From Acidobacteriaceae bacterium (GTDB lineage Bacteria; Acidobacteriota; Terriglobia; Terriglobales; Acidobacteriaceae), in the NCBI GenBank assembly GCA_003132405.1, contig PKXQ01000057.1:31139-95138 (forward strand): a stretch of DNA of 64,000 bases, in the 5' to 3' direction. The position numbers and the translations under genes were made by a program. Below, piece by piece: positions 52,413 through 60,083 of this stretch. The notes under the pieces were generated by a model that saw only the letters and a list, made by a program, of their open reading frames with translations, had not been told where the DNA came from and did no database searches. How positions within the stretch are numbered: position 1 is the first letter of the stretch; each line of letters begins with the position of its first letter.

Positions 52413-53480
52413 ATGCAGAACCTGATTCTAGTTACCGGCGGAGCGGGCTTCATCGGGTCAAATTTCATTTTGCAGTGGATTCATCACGAATCTTCGCTGG
52501 TTTTGAATCTCGACAAGCTCACCTACGCGGGAAACCTTCGCAATTTAGAATCCATCGCAGCACATCCAGCGTACAGGTTTGAGCAGGGCGACATCGTCGA
52601 CCGCGAATTGCTTCAACGCCTTCTGCAACGTGAGGCTCCGCGCGCCATTATTCATTTTGCCGCCGAGAGCCATGTGGACCGATCGATTCACGGTCCCGAC
52701 GACTTCGTCCGTACCAACGTCAACGGTACGTTCAGTCTGTTGGAAGAGGCGCGCGCCTACTGGTCATCACTGCCGGAAGGTGATCGCGACACCTTCCGCT
52801 TCCTCCACGTTTCGACGGATGAAGTGTATGGTTCGCTCGGGCCGGATGATGCAGCTTTTCACGAATCTACGCCTTATGCCCCCAACAGCCCGTACTCAGC
52901 CTCTAAAGCCGCCTCTGATCATCTGGTTCGGGCTTACCATCACACCTACGGCCTGCCGACTCTCACAACGAACTGTTCCAATAATTACGGGCCGTTTCAG
53001 TTTCCCGAAAAGCTGATTCCGCTGATCATCTTGAACGCTTGCGCTGGCAAATCACTTCCAGTCTACGGAGACGGCCAAAACGTGCGTGACTGGTTATTTG
53101 TTGAAGATCACTGCAGTGCTATCCGCACCGTCCTTTCGCAAGGCCTAAAGGGAGAAACCTATAATATCGGCGGTTGCAACGAAAAAAAGAATCTCGAAAT
53201 CGTAAACACAATCTGCGAACTGCTCGATGAATTGCGTCCCAGCGACCCGGTAGTTCCGCACCGCAACTTGATCACATTCGTGAAAGACCGTCCTGGTCAT
53301 GATCGCCGTTATGCCATGGACACGCGTAAAATAGAGCGCGAACTGCATTGGCATCCCAAGGAAACCTTCGATTCCGGAATCCGCAAGACGGTGAACTGGT
53401 ACCTGCAGAATCAAGACTGGGTCGCGGACATAACCAGTGGCGGATACCGCCAATGGATCGCAAAGCAATATTCGACCTGA
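52413..53480 (+). CDS. rfbB: dTDP-glucose 4,6-dehydratase
   Basis: 355 residues from ATG 52413, where the Rossmann motif begins ([18 protein letters not shown]). Further motifs: [27 protein letters not shown], the catalytic region [31 protein letters not shown] (Tyr-x3-Lys), [18 protein letters not shown] and the C-terminal [14 protein letters not shown]. It converts dTDP-glucose to dTDP-4-keto-6-deoxyglucose, the second step to dTDP-L-rhamnose. It is the first gene of rfbB-rfbA-rfbC; rfbD is not in the window. The ribosome site is weak. Confidence 0.95.
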   Translation: MQNLILVTGGAGFIGSNFILQWIHHESSLVLNLDKLTYAGNLRNLESIAAHPAYRFEQGDIVDRELLQRLLQREAPRAIIHFAAESHVDRSIHGPDDFVRTNVNGTFSLLEEARAYWSSLPEGDRDTFRFLHVSTDEVYGSLGPDDAAFHESTPYAPNSPYSASKAASDHLVRAYHHTYGLPTLTTNCSNNYGPFQFPEKLIPLIILNACAGKSLPVYGDGQNVRDWLFVEDHCSAIRTVLSQGLKGETYNIGGCNEKKNLEIVNTICELLDELRPSDPVVPHRNLITFVKDRPGHDRRYAMDTRKIERELHWHPKETFDSGIRKTVNWYLQNQDWVADITSGGYRQWIAKQYST

Positions 53481-53498
53481 ACCAATACAAACTTGCTC

Positions 53499-54398
53499 AT
53501 GACTACTTTATCGGCGCCAAACTATAAGGGAATCATTCTCGCTGGCGGATCCGGCACCCGGCTCTATCCAGTCACCCACGCCGTCTGCAAAAGCCTCCTT
53601 CCCGTTTACGACAAGCCGATGGTGTACTATCCGCTGTCCATCCTCATGCTGGCCGGCATCCGCGACATCCTCGTCATTTCCACGCCGGAAGATTTACCCA
53701 GATTTCAACACTTGCTCGGCGACGGCAGCGGCTACGGAATTCACATTGAGTACGCGCCGCAACCCAAGCCCGAAGGCATCGCGCAGGCGTTTCTGATTGG
53801 AAAAGATTTCATTGGCTCCAGCGGCTGTTCGCTGGTGCTCGGCGACAACATTTTCTACGGTCACGACCTCGCGAAAGATTTGCGGTCCGCTACCCAGCGA
53901 ACCAGTGGGGCTCGCGTATTCGCGTATGCGGTTCAAGATCCCGAACGTTACGGCGTCGTTGAATTCGATGTAAAGGGCGCAGCACTAAGCATCGAAGAAA
54001 AACCGAAGCAACCGAAGTCCCGCTACGCAGTAACCGGCCTGTACTTTTATGATAATCAGGTCGTAGAAATCGCGTCGAACTTGAAGCCGTCTGGCCGCGG
54101 AGAACTCGAAATAACCGACGTGAACCGCGAATACCTTCGCCGGGGCCAATTGGACGTGTGCGTTATGGGACGGGGAATGGCGTGGCTGGACACTGGCACA
54201 CACGAAGCCCTCATGGAGGCTTCTTTATTCATTCAGACAATCGAGAAACGCCAGGGCCTAATGGTGGCGTGCCCGGAAGAGATTGCTTATCGCTCCGGCT
54301 ATATCACCGCCCAACAACTGGAGGCCATCGCGCAACCGATGCGGAAGAATTCATACGGCGCATACTTGCTCCAACTCCTGAAGGAACAGGTTTTCTAA
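53499..54398 (+). CDS. rfbA: Glucose-1-phosphate thymidylyltransferase
   Basis: 299 residues from ATG 53499. Signatures: [18 protein letters not shown] (dTTP loop with Gly-rich motif and Arg), [29 protein letters not shown] (metal Asp), [28 protein letters not shown] and [19 protein letters not shown]. It makes dTDP-glucose from dTTP and glucose 1-phosphate, the first committed step to dTDP-rhamnose. It follows rfbB by 18 bases and precedes rfbC by 26 bases, so the three form one operon. Confidence 0.95.
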   Translation: MTTLSAPNYKGIILAGGSGTRLYPVTHAVCKSLLPVYDKPMVYYPLSILMLAGIRDILVISTPEDLPRFQHLLGDGSGYGIHIEYAPQPKPEGIAQAFLIGKDFIGSSGCSLVLGDNIFYGHDLAKDLRSATQRTSGARVFAYAVQDPERYGVVEFDVKGAALSIEEKPKQPKSRYAVTGLYFYDNQVVEIASNLKPSGRGELEITDVNREYLRRGQLDVCVMGRGMAWLDTGTHEALMEASLFIQTIEKRQGLMVACPEEIAYRSGYITAQQLEAIAQPMRKNSYGAYLLQLLKEQVF

Positions 54399-54424
54399 CT
54401 TCAATCTGCTCAAAAAATGCTTCC

Positions 54425-54967
54425 ATGAAAAGAATAGAAACCACTCTACCGGGCGTTTTGCTACTGGAACCTCGAGTATTCGGCGACGATCGAGGTTACT
54501 TTCTCGAGACCTATAATGAACGTGTCTTCGCAGGAATCGGCATAAAAGAAAAATTCGTTCAGGACAATCAATCGTATTCCCAACGGAACGTGTTGCGCGG
54601 TCTCCACTATCAGATTCAGCAGCCCCAGGGAAAACTCGTGAGGGCCATTACGGGCGAGATCGTCGATGTGGTGGTTGATCTCCGGCAGAGTTCTCCGATG
54701 CTAGGAAAATGGGAATCGTTTCGGCTCTCCGGCGACAACCAACGCATCTTGTGGGTGCCGGCCGGATTTGCGCATGGCTTCTGCGTAATCTCCGAAACGG
54801 CCCATGTCAGCTATAAGGCCACAGCCTTCTACGCACCGGAACATGAGCGGACCATCCCGTGGAACGATCCCGATCTAGCCATCGACTGGCAGCTCACCAG
54901 TGAACCGACTGTTTCGGATAAAGATCAGCGCGGAACCCCATTCCGGGATTGTGAGAAGTTCGAATGA
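54425..54967 (+). CDS. rfbC: dTDP-4-dehydrorhamnose 3,5-epimerase
   Basis: 180 residues, the usual length, from ATG 54425. Cupin fold with LEPRVFGDDRGYFLETYNE, QDNQSYSQRNVLRGLHYQ (catalytic His region), KLVRAITGEIVDVVVDLR and WVPAGFAHGFCVISETAHVS. It epimerises the 4-keto sugar at C3 and C5. A longer frame that begins inside rfbA is rejected because the family start is at this ATG. It is the last gene of the rfb operon; the toxin-antitoxin island begins downstream. Confidence 0.95.
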   Translation: MKRIETTLPGVLLLEPRVFGDDRGYFLETYNERVFAGIGIKEKFVQDNQSYSQRNVLRGLHYQIQQPQGKLVRAITGEIVDVVVDLRQSSPMLGKWESFRLSGDNQRILWVPAGFAHGFCVISETAHVSYKATAFYAPEHERTIPWNDPDLAIDWQLTSEPTVSDKDQRGTPFRDCEKFE

Positions 54968-55195
54968 CAAGATTCATTTTCCGGCTCAATTTCTAGAATC
55001 TCGGACCAATTTTGTCCGCTGTTCGTCGATGGTGACAGTTCCTCAAGAATGGCTTGATGCCTTGGTCGCTATCAGTGGCTTTAGCTATATAAAGCGACGA
55101 TCTATTGAGTTTTAAGCCATATCGGTGGCCACATGGCAAACCGCTTTCACCAAACGCGCTGTTAGTCAAGAAACATTCCCCTCGTTCGCGATCCC

Positions 55196-55359
55196 CGTCG
55201 CGGCTCCGGCCTTTTCTACCGCTGTTCCCACGCTCTTGAGACGCTGTTCGAGATCCGTAGTCTCGATCGCGCGCAACTGCAGGTTCAGTAGAGGTGCAGA
55301 ACAGCCGCGATCCTCGGATGAATCCTGCCAGCAAAGAGGTCGGCGATTGTTATTCGCAT
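55196..55359 (-). pseudogene. Frameshifted copy of a small conserved protein (duplicate of 56657-56851)
   Basis: From ATG 55359 the product begins MRITIADLFAGRIHPRIAAV, nearly identical to the intact copy at 56.7 kb, then runs out of frame. The sequence gaggtg-cagaac near 55296 lacks one T present in the other copy (gaggtgtcagaac). The upstream UPF0175 gene is duplicated with it. Function of the family is unknown to me. Confidence 0.75.
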
Positions 55360-55409
55360 CCGCAGAAAATTTCGGTTCAAGAGGGCTCAGAATCGGCCGA
55401 TACCCGTGG

Positions 55410-55613
55410 TCACCATACCTTACTAAGGCCCTGGAGCCCCTGGAGATAATCCTCCTGTTCGACTCTGCTCTCCACTCCGTACTCCGCGAGGATCGTCATC
55501 ATCTCTCCCACGCGGACCCCGGCAAGTTCGGCGGCCTTACCGAGAGATGCCTCCCCCTTTTTGTACCGTTCCACCGCGAGTACAATCCTGCCGCGTGTAA
55601 CCATGTCCCGCAC
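55410..55613 (-). CDS. UPF0175-family antitoxin-like protein, copy A
   Basis: 67 residues, GTG start at 55613. The UPF0175 pattern is clear: IVLAVERYKKGEASLGKAAE, LAGVRVGEMMTILAEYGV and EQEDYLQGLQGLSKVW. Members are small helix-turn-helix-like proteins often paired with PIN-domain toxins. Here no PIN gene follows directly: the next minus-strand frame is the broken 64-residue-type protein. It differs from copy B (56902-57117) at only a handful of residues, showing a recent segmental duplication. Confidence 0.8.
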   Translation of the reverse strand: MRDMVTRGRIVLAVERYKKGEASLGKAAELAGVRVGEMMTILAEYGVESRVEQEDYLQGLQGLSKVW

Positions 55614-55651
55614 GGATTTAACCTACTTCTACAAACAGCGCTGGGCAGCGT

Positions 55652-56080
55652 TCACGATGGCCAGGGGTTGAATACTGAGGTTCCCGTAATCGCCACGTCC
55701 CGAGTATTGCGGGTCACCAATGTAAGGTTGTGCTGCAGGGCGGTAGCGGCAAGAAGGCCATCAATGACGGGCAGCGGGGACTTTGCGGCGAGCGCCTTCG
55801 CCGTAATCGCGCCCCAGCGATCGGCGATCGCTTGATCAATGGCCAGAATGCGGCCCGCAAAGCGCAGAGTGAGTTCGTTGTCCAGCCATGTTTCCAGAGA
55901 GACACGGCGAGAAGACACATCAGGCAGGGCGGCGATGCCCTTGCGAATCTCACCGAAGGTGAGCACGCTCAGACAAAGAAGGTTTTCCTCCGTGGCATCG
56001 ATCCACTTCGTAACCGCGGGCTCCGGTCTGGACTTCACGAGCTCGGAAATAACGTTGGTGTCGAGCAGGAATCCGCTCAC
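55652..56080 (-). CDS. vapC: VapC-type PIN-domain toxin
   Basis: 142 residues. PIN acidic residues: FLLDTNVISELVKSRPEP (first Asp), LTFGEIRKGI (Glu), PVIDGLLAATALQHN (Asp) and LVTRNTRD near the C-terminus. Probable RNase toxin. ATGA overlap with the upstream phd gene. Its last ~150 bases are repeated, in damaged form, at 61417-61573, so a further copy of the module once lay there or was exchanged. Confidence 0.88.
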   Translation of the reverse strand: MSGFLLDTNVISELVKSRPEPAVTKWIDATEENLLCLSVLTFGEIRKGIAALPDVSSRRVSLETWLDNELTLRFAGRILAIDQAIADRWGAITAKALAAKSPLPVIDGLLAATALQHNLTLVTRNTRDVAITGTSVFNPWPS

Positions 56081-56397
56081 AAGTCAACAATCCGGCCGTA
56101 ATCTGGCTTCCTCTCCAGATCGATGGGCGCCTTGGCCAGAGGCGATTCGGCAAAGAACTGGACGAGGCTCCGTGGCTGCTTATCACGCCCGGTGAGTCGT
56201 TCGAACTCTTCCGCCGGCAGCATGACCACCGCCTCTCGGTCCTGACGCGTGATCCACTGCGGTCCTTCGGAGCGGGCACGGCGGAAGACTTCGCTGAAGC
56301 GGGCCTTTGCCGTTTGCAGCTGCCAACACGGGGCCGGTTGCTTGTCCGCAGTCTTGCCTCGGCGCGGCTTCTTCGGAGTGGCTCTCTGTTTCGACAT
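56077..56397 (-). CDS. Phd/YefM-family antitoxin with basic N-terminal extension
   Basis: 106 residues from ATG 56397. The first 22 residues are strongly basic (KQRATPKKPRRGKTADK), unusual for the family. The Phd core follows: WQLQTAKARFSEVFRRARSE and ITRQDREAVVMLPAEEFERL, with a C-terminal toxin-binding arm rich in Lys, Glu and Pro. The longer frame to 56442 would run through the operator palindrome, so the inner ATG is preferred. It pairs with the VapC gene that overlaps it by four bases. Confidence 0.8.
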   Translation of the reverse strand: MSKQRATPKKPRRGKTADKQPAPCWQLQTAKARFSEVFRRARSEGPQWITRQDREAVVMLPAEEFERLTGRDKQPRSLVQFFAESPLAKAPIDLERKPDYGRIVDL

Positions 56398-56412
56398 CGC
56401 TCCAGTCCAAAT

Positions 56413-56430
56413 ACTAGTCTGACTAGTCAG
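56413..56430. promoter_or_regulatory. Operator candidate of the second phd-vapC operon
   Basis: The perfect 12-base palindrome CTGACTAGTCAG (56419-56430) with an adjacent ACTAGT (56413-56418) lies about 20 bases upstream of the antitoxin start. Eleven bases are identical to the site at 4228-4238 in front of the other phd-vapC pair. Confidence 0.55.
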
Positions 56431-56656
56431 ACAGTAGCGCAATTGCTAACCAAGTGCAAGCACAATCGCAAGCCATGTGTGCCACGCGCCGGCGCTGTAG
56501 CGGAGCGAGGTGACAGCCCCGCTCTTTTGCGATCCGTGTCTGCCCCCGAACCCGTCTCAGGTCAATTTTGGGAGGAGTCTCTTGATAGCCACCTTATGGC
56601 TCTGCTGCGTTCCTCGCATCCGCAGAAAATTCGAGGCGTCCGAACTCCGTTCGGCT

Positions 56657-56851
56657 TCACTCGGCGTCCTCCTTGCCCACTAAACCTGCCGAACTCGGCG
56701 TTTTCGGAAACAATTTTTTCACCTCTGCGATTCGCCGGGCGAGATCCGTCGTCTCAATCGCGCGCAACTGCAGATTCAGTAGAGGTGTCAGAACAGCCGC
56801 AATCCTAGGATGAATCTTGCCGGCAAAGAGGTCGGCGATTATTGTTCGCAT
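56657..56851 (-). CDS. Small conserved protein downstream of UPF0175 copy B
   Basis: 64 residues: MRTIIADLFAGKIHPRIAAV, LTPLLNLQLRAIETTDLARR, then a helical, charged end. It looks complete here, and resembles the C-terminal end of larger acidobacterial proteins of unknown function, so it may be a fragment. It follows UPF0175 copy B by 50 bases. The same pair is duplicated 1.5 kb upstream with a frameshift. Confidence 0.5.
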   Translation of the reverse strand: MRTIIADLFAGKIHPRIAAVLTPLLNLQLRAIETTDLARRIAEVKKLFPKTPSSAGLVGKEDAE

Positions 56852-56901
56852 CCGCAGAAACTTTCGGCCGAAGAGGGCTCAGAATCGGCCGATGCCCGTG
56901 G

Positions 56902-57117
56902 TCACCATACCTTCCTAAGGCCCTGGAACCCCTGGAGATAATCCTCCTGTTCGCCTCTGTTCTCCACTCCGTACTCCGCAAGGATCGTCATCATCTCTCC
57001 CACGCAGACCCCGGCAAGTTCAGCGGCCTTGCCGAGAGATGCCTCCCCCTTTTTGTACCGTTCCACCGCGAGTACAATCCGACCGCGCGTAGCCATGTCC
57101 CGCACTGATTTGGACAA
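56902..57117 (-). CDS. UPF0175-family antitoxin-like protein, copy B
   Basis: 71 residues: SVRDMATRGRIVLAVERYKK, SLGKAAELAGVCVGEMMTIL, then AEYGVENRGEQEDYLQGFQG. Nearly the same as copy A (55410-55613). It lies between the phd-vapC pair upstream (57170-57798) and the 64-residue gene. Its partner toxin is not certain. Confidence 0.8.
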   Translation of the reverse strand: MSKSVRDMATRGRIVLAVERYKKGEASLGKAAELAGVCVGEMMTILAEYGVENRGEQEDYLQGFQGLRKVW

Positions 57118-57169
57118 ATCGCTTCTCTGTTCCTTGGTGAGTTCGTTCAGGGAATTCGGGCATGGGTTT

Positions 57170-57556
57170 CTACCCTGCCCTGATCGGACCCGGGTATTGC
57201 GATACCAAGGAATCGATGGTCAGCAGCGTAACGCCCTCAACAGTCGCCTGTGCCACTAAGATTCTATCGAAAGGATCCTTATGAATCAGCGGCAAACTCT
57301 CGGTGGCAACGACATGATCGCTGACGATTGGCAACTCGCTGTATCCGTTGTCCAACAGACCGCGGCGCAACAGCCGCGAATCCACCTTAAAATCTTCCCG
57401 ACCCAACCCACGTTTAATTGCCACTTCCCATAAACTAGCCGCACTGAAGAGAAGTTCGTTGTCCGGATCGTCGATCAGGGTTCGAGCTTTTTTTGAGAGC
57501 CGCCGTGGTTCACCGGCAGCCCAGAGGAGAAGATGGGTATCCAGCAGGAGTTTCAT
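57170..57556 (-). CDS. vapC: PIN-domain toxin (VapC type)
   Basis: 128 residues: MKLLLDTHLLLWAAGEPRRL (first Asp), LFSAASLWEVAIKRGLG (Glu), HKDPFDRILVAQATVEGV (Asp) and LLTIDSLVSQYPG at the end. This is the LLLDTH…WE subgroup commonly paired with Phd antitoxins. The start overlaps the phd stop by four bases. Complete and probably functional. Confidence 0.9.
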   Translation of the reverse strand: MKLLLDTHLLLWAAGEPRRLSKKARTLIDDPDNELLFSAASLWEVAIKRGLGREDFKVDSRLLRRGLLDNGYSELPIVSDHVVATESLPLIHKDPFDRILVAQATVEGVTLLTIDSLVSQYPGPIRAG

Positions 57557-57798
57557 GCACCACCGCCGAAGATTCGCTCGATCTCCTCTTTGCCCATTCG
57601 GTCAAAGTCGTCCGGCACTGAGATCTGCCCCGCCATGAAACCGAGCCGCCGTATTTGAGCACCGGTTGGAGCGCCAAGGGCAGTGACCTTTACGACTGGT
57701 TTACCAGCCTTGGCAATAATGAACGCCTCACCTTTTGAGGCCTCTTCTACGAGTTTCGAGAGCTGAGTTTTGGCCTCGTGAATATTTACTGTTTTCAT
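57553..57798 (-). CDS. Phd/YefM-family antitoxin
   Basis: 81 residues: MKTVNIHEAKTQLSKLVEEA, SKGEAFIIAKAGKPVVKVTA, then a C-terminal arm with RRLGFMAGQISVPDDFD. This is the canonical partner of the LLLDTH-type PIN toxin that follows. Upstream, ACTAAG words repeat at 57810-57836 (minus-strand GACTAAGTCC and ACTAAGGTC), a plausible autoregulatory site. Confidence 0.9.
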   Translation of the reverse strand: MKTVNIHEAKTQLSKLVEEASKGEAFIIAKAGKPVVKVTALGAPTGAQIRRLGFMAGQISVPDDFDRMGKEEIERIFGGGA

Positions 57799-57952
57799 GA
57801 TGTTCGATGACCTTAGTTTAATGGACTTAGTCTATCATGAGGCCTCGCAGGATTGCAATATAGCGACTCGTCGCTTGTGCAATTGTGCCGGCGAGAGACG
57901 GGCGAAAATCCGCCGGGAGCTTCGTCGAACTCTCGATTGTCATCGAGAGTTA

Positions 57953-58200
57953 ATTCGACGTTGAGGTCGCCCAGCAATGCGACGCACTATTTCGCCGCAT
58001 TGGCATCGCGATCGAACCAGTGACGGTCGAACAGGCGCATCTCGCGCGCCAGGCCTTCCACGACTTCGGCAAGGGGCGCCACGCGGCAGGGGCTCAATTT
58101 CGGTGATTGCTTCGCCTTTGCTCTCGCCAAACTCACTGCCGAGCCGCTCCTCTTCAAAGGGAACGACTTCCAAGAGACCGACATCGTCCCCGCCCTATGA
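57953..58200 (+). pseudogene. VapC PIN toxin, C-terminal remnant with frameshift
   Basis: On the plus strand, reading gives [37 protein letters not shown] and then, after removing one G in the GGGG at about 58091, [35 protein letters not shown] and TGA. This is the C-terminal two thirds of a VapC protein, with the [17 protein letters not shown] catalytic Asp and the LLFKGNDF motif. No N-terminus or antitoxin remains. It is oriented against all neighbouring modules. Confidence 0.8.
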
Positions 58201-58222
58201 CGCAGGGCTTTTCGACAAGCTG

Positions 58223-58695
58223 CTAGGCAGCCCAGTTCTGAACCTTCAGCCCGCGAACCCGCCGAAATTCGCTCTCATTGTTGGTGACCAGCGTCAGCCC
58301 CGCAACTAGGTGACGTGAACCGCTTTCGTGGACGCATCACTCTTCATGTTGTCGTTGTGCATGTTGTCCTGCAATAACGATCTCTGGATCGCGGCGCATG
58401 CCCCGATCATCTCGCCCCTCGATTCCAGTTCCGCCCGAATCGATCCATACGCTTCGGCCGCCGATTCCGGCAAGGAGAGCGCGGGCAGTAAAGTCACGAG
58501 TTCACGCAGCCGCTCAAGCGCTGCGGACCGTTGAGCGCTTTTTGCTGCTCCGCAAAGCAGCTCGCCAAAGGTAATGACCGAAAGCACGGCTTCTCCGGGA
58601 CGGAGCTTGCGAAATCGGCGCAACACCTCCTCCGGTCTCTTTTGCCGGATGTAAATACAGATATTCGTATCCAGCAGATAGCGAGGCTCCATCAC
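58223..58695 (-). pseudogene. VapC PIN toxin with a damaged C-terminal part
   Basis: The N-terminal 95 residues are normal: MMEPRYLLDTNICIYIRQKR, VITFGELLCGAAKS, up to SRGEMIGACAAI. Then the frame enters repetitive sequence (DNMHNDNMKS) and stops at 58306. The expected C-terminus is found in another frame, just downstream: LVAGLTLVTNNESEFRRVRG and LKVQNWAA, stop at 58223. The segment 58310-58400 thus carries an insertion or duplication plus a frameshift. The catalytic Asp region (usually GANDLLIAAHA) is destroyed, so the toxin is probably dead, although the antitoxin gene is intact. Confidence 0.7.
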
Positions 58696-58919
58696 AGTCC
58701 CCTTCGTTTCTGCGGCTGATCCTTCCTGCGCGCTACGACAAGGTCATCTGGCAAATCCGCCAGCAGATCGAATGCCCGCTCCATGGTTCCAGCCTTTTCC
58801 CGCAGGACGATCTCATCCCCTCGCCGAAAGATCTCTACTTCCTTGGTCTTCAGTCGAAATTGCTTCGGCAGTCGGACTGCCTGACTGTTTCCGGAGCGAA
58901 AGACGCGCGCCGTGCCCAT
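58692..58919 (-). CDS. vapB: VapB antitoxin (AbrB/MazE swapped-hairpin type)
   Basis: 75 residues: MGTARVFRSGNSQAVRLPKQ, FRLKTKEVEIFRRGDEIVLR form the AbrB-like DNA-binding beta barrel; the C-terminal part (LLADLPDDLVVARRKDQPQK) binds the toxin. It overlaps the vapC start by four bases. It may persist because it represses related operons or neutralises other PIN toxins of the island. Confidence 0.88.
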   Translation of the reverse strand: MGTARVFRSGNSQAVRLPKQFRLKTKEVEIFRRGDEIVLREKAGTMERAFDLLADLPDDLVVARRKDQPQKRRGL

Positions 58920-58935
58920 GCACGAACCTCCAATA

Positions 58936-58947
58936 ATGTATATACAT
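58936..58947. promoter_or_regulatory. Operator candidate of the vapBC operon
   Basis: ATGTATATACAT is a perfect 12-base palindrome, 17 bases upstream of the vapB start, followed by GTACAC. AT-rich palindromes at this place are usual targets of AbrB-type antitoxins. Confidence 0.55.
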
Positions 58948-59047
58948 CAAGTACACACGCGGTTCTATCGGGCTGCAACGGCATGGTGGCGGAAGTGCGT
59001 TCGACGAATGGAAACGGAGCCGTCGGAGCTGATGAGCCGCTTCGGGA

Positions 59048-59506
59048 TCACATCTGACTGGCATCGAAGCCACTGAGTAGGGCCGCATCCCGCAACTTTT
59101 GATCGGCAGTCAGAAAAATGCGGCCCTGAGGAGTGTATTCGCACCACTCCAGGGCCGCCGCCAACTGAAACGCGTCAGCGGCGCGCAGGTCATAGCGATC
59201 TACAATTTGTATCGACGTCGCCCGCAAAGCGTCGGACGGCTGGATCACAGACCACGAATCGGCAAGGCTCTTGGCGAGTTTAGCGGCCTTGGCCCAGTCG
59301 CGGGAGTCGAGTTGCTTCATCCGTACCAGCCGGGCCAGCGCGCTCGCAATCTCGACCGGCGTCGACCACCAGACGACGGCGTCATAGGTCTTATACAAGG
59401 CAATCGCCCGAGGCGTCATGCCCTGCCGCACGCAGAGAGGAACGAGAGCACTCGCATCCCAGAAGGCCGGAACCCTCGTTACCGGCTTTCCCGCTCTTCC
59501 TGCCAT
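59048..59506 (-). CDS. PIN-domain toxin
   Basis: 152 residues: PAFWDASALVPLCVRQG (first Asp), WSTPVEIASALARLVR (Glu), YDLRAADAFQLAAALEWCEY (Asp, ADAFQLAAA motif) and FLTADQKLRDAALLSGFD. This is the WDASALVPL subgroup. The start lies 28 bases inside the upstream phd gene; a shorter start is not obvious. Probable type II toxin with the following Phd partner. Confidence 0.85.
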   Translation of the reverse strand: MAGRAGKPVTRVPAFWDASALVPLCVRQGMTPRAIALYKTYDAVVWWSTPVEIASALARLVRMKQLDSRDWAKAAKLAKSLADSWSVIQPSDALRATSIQIVDRYDLRAADAFQLAAALEWCEYTPQGRIFLTADQKLRDAALLSGFDASQM

Positions 59507-59766
59507 AGTTGCTCCATGACTTTATCGGAAACATTCCCCGGGGGCTGCGGCCAGGAGACAGACGCAGGCCGTTTGTTCAAGGGTGGCGTGAGAACGCCAC
59601 GGACAATCAGTCGCTGCTCCTGCGCAGAGTCGCCTTCCAGACGGCAGGGAACGATCCGCGCCACAGGCTTGTTGCGGTCGCACACAAGTACCTCTTCGCC
59701 GTCTTGGACGAACTTAATATGGGCGCTGAGCTGCGCTTTCAGATCGCTGATATTGACGGTTCTCAT
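59479..59766 (-). CDS. Phd/YefM-family antitoxin
   Basis: 95 residues from ATG 59766, where the family pattern begins (MRTVNISDLKAQLSAHIKFV, EVLVCDRNKPVARIVPC). The frame extending to 59808 adds residues not typical of the family. The C-terminal half is Pro-rich (LTPPLNKRPASVSWPQPPGN), fitting an extended toxin-binding arm. It overlaps the PIN gene by 28 bases. Confidence 0.85.
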   Translation of the reverse strand: MRTVNISDLKAQLSAHIKFVQDGEEVLVCDRNKPVARIVPCRLEGDSAQEQRLIVRGVLTPPLNKRPASVSWPQPPGNVSDKVMEQLWQEERESR

Positions 59767-59875
59767 GTCCCAATTATAGCGGATGTGACCATCTTGGTCA
59801 TCTGGCATTTCTCCATCTGGAAGCTGGCCTTGCGCGCCCGATGGCTCTTACGACCGAAGGTATACACTCAGTTGT

Positions 59876-60069
59876 CTATGCCCGCAATCGCATAGTGATG
59901 GCAATGCGTTCCACGAACATGCCCAGCAGGAGTGGGCGGGATCGCTCTCCGGTGCGGCGCCTCTGTGCCCAAGCGACGAACTGGTGAGGGGACAGGTCGA
60001 ACGCTTCAGAACCTCCGCACGCTGGCGACGAACCGGTTCCGGATAGAGAGCCAACAAGTTGTTTATCAA
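59876..60069 (-). pseudogene. Small conserved gene broken by a one-base deletion
   Basis: From TTG 60069 the product begins MINNLLALYPEPVRRQRAEV and LKR; after the CTGAAGCG at about 59999 the sense frame shifts and continues FDLSPHQFVAWAQRRRTGER, SRPLLLGMFVERIAITMRLR to TAG at 59876. Inserting one base between CG and TTCGAC joins both halves into a ~65-residue helical protein. I do not know the family. It lies directly after the DUF4143 gene and may be a former partner. Confidence 0.55.
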
Positions 60070-60083
60070 ATTTGAAAGGATTG

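Noticed and set aside
54158..54424. Extended rfbC start inside rfbA
   Set aside because: The RfbC family begins at ATG 54425; the extension is rfbA read in another frame.
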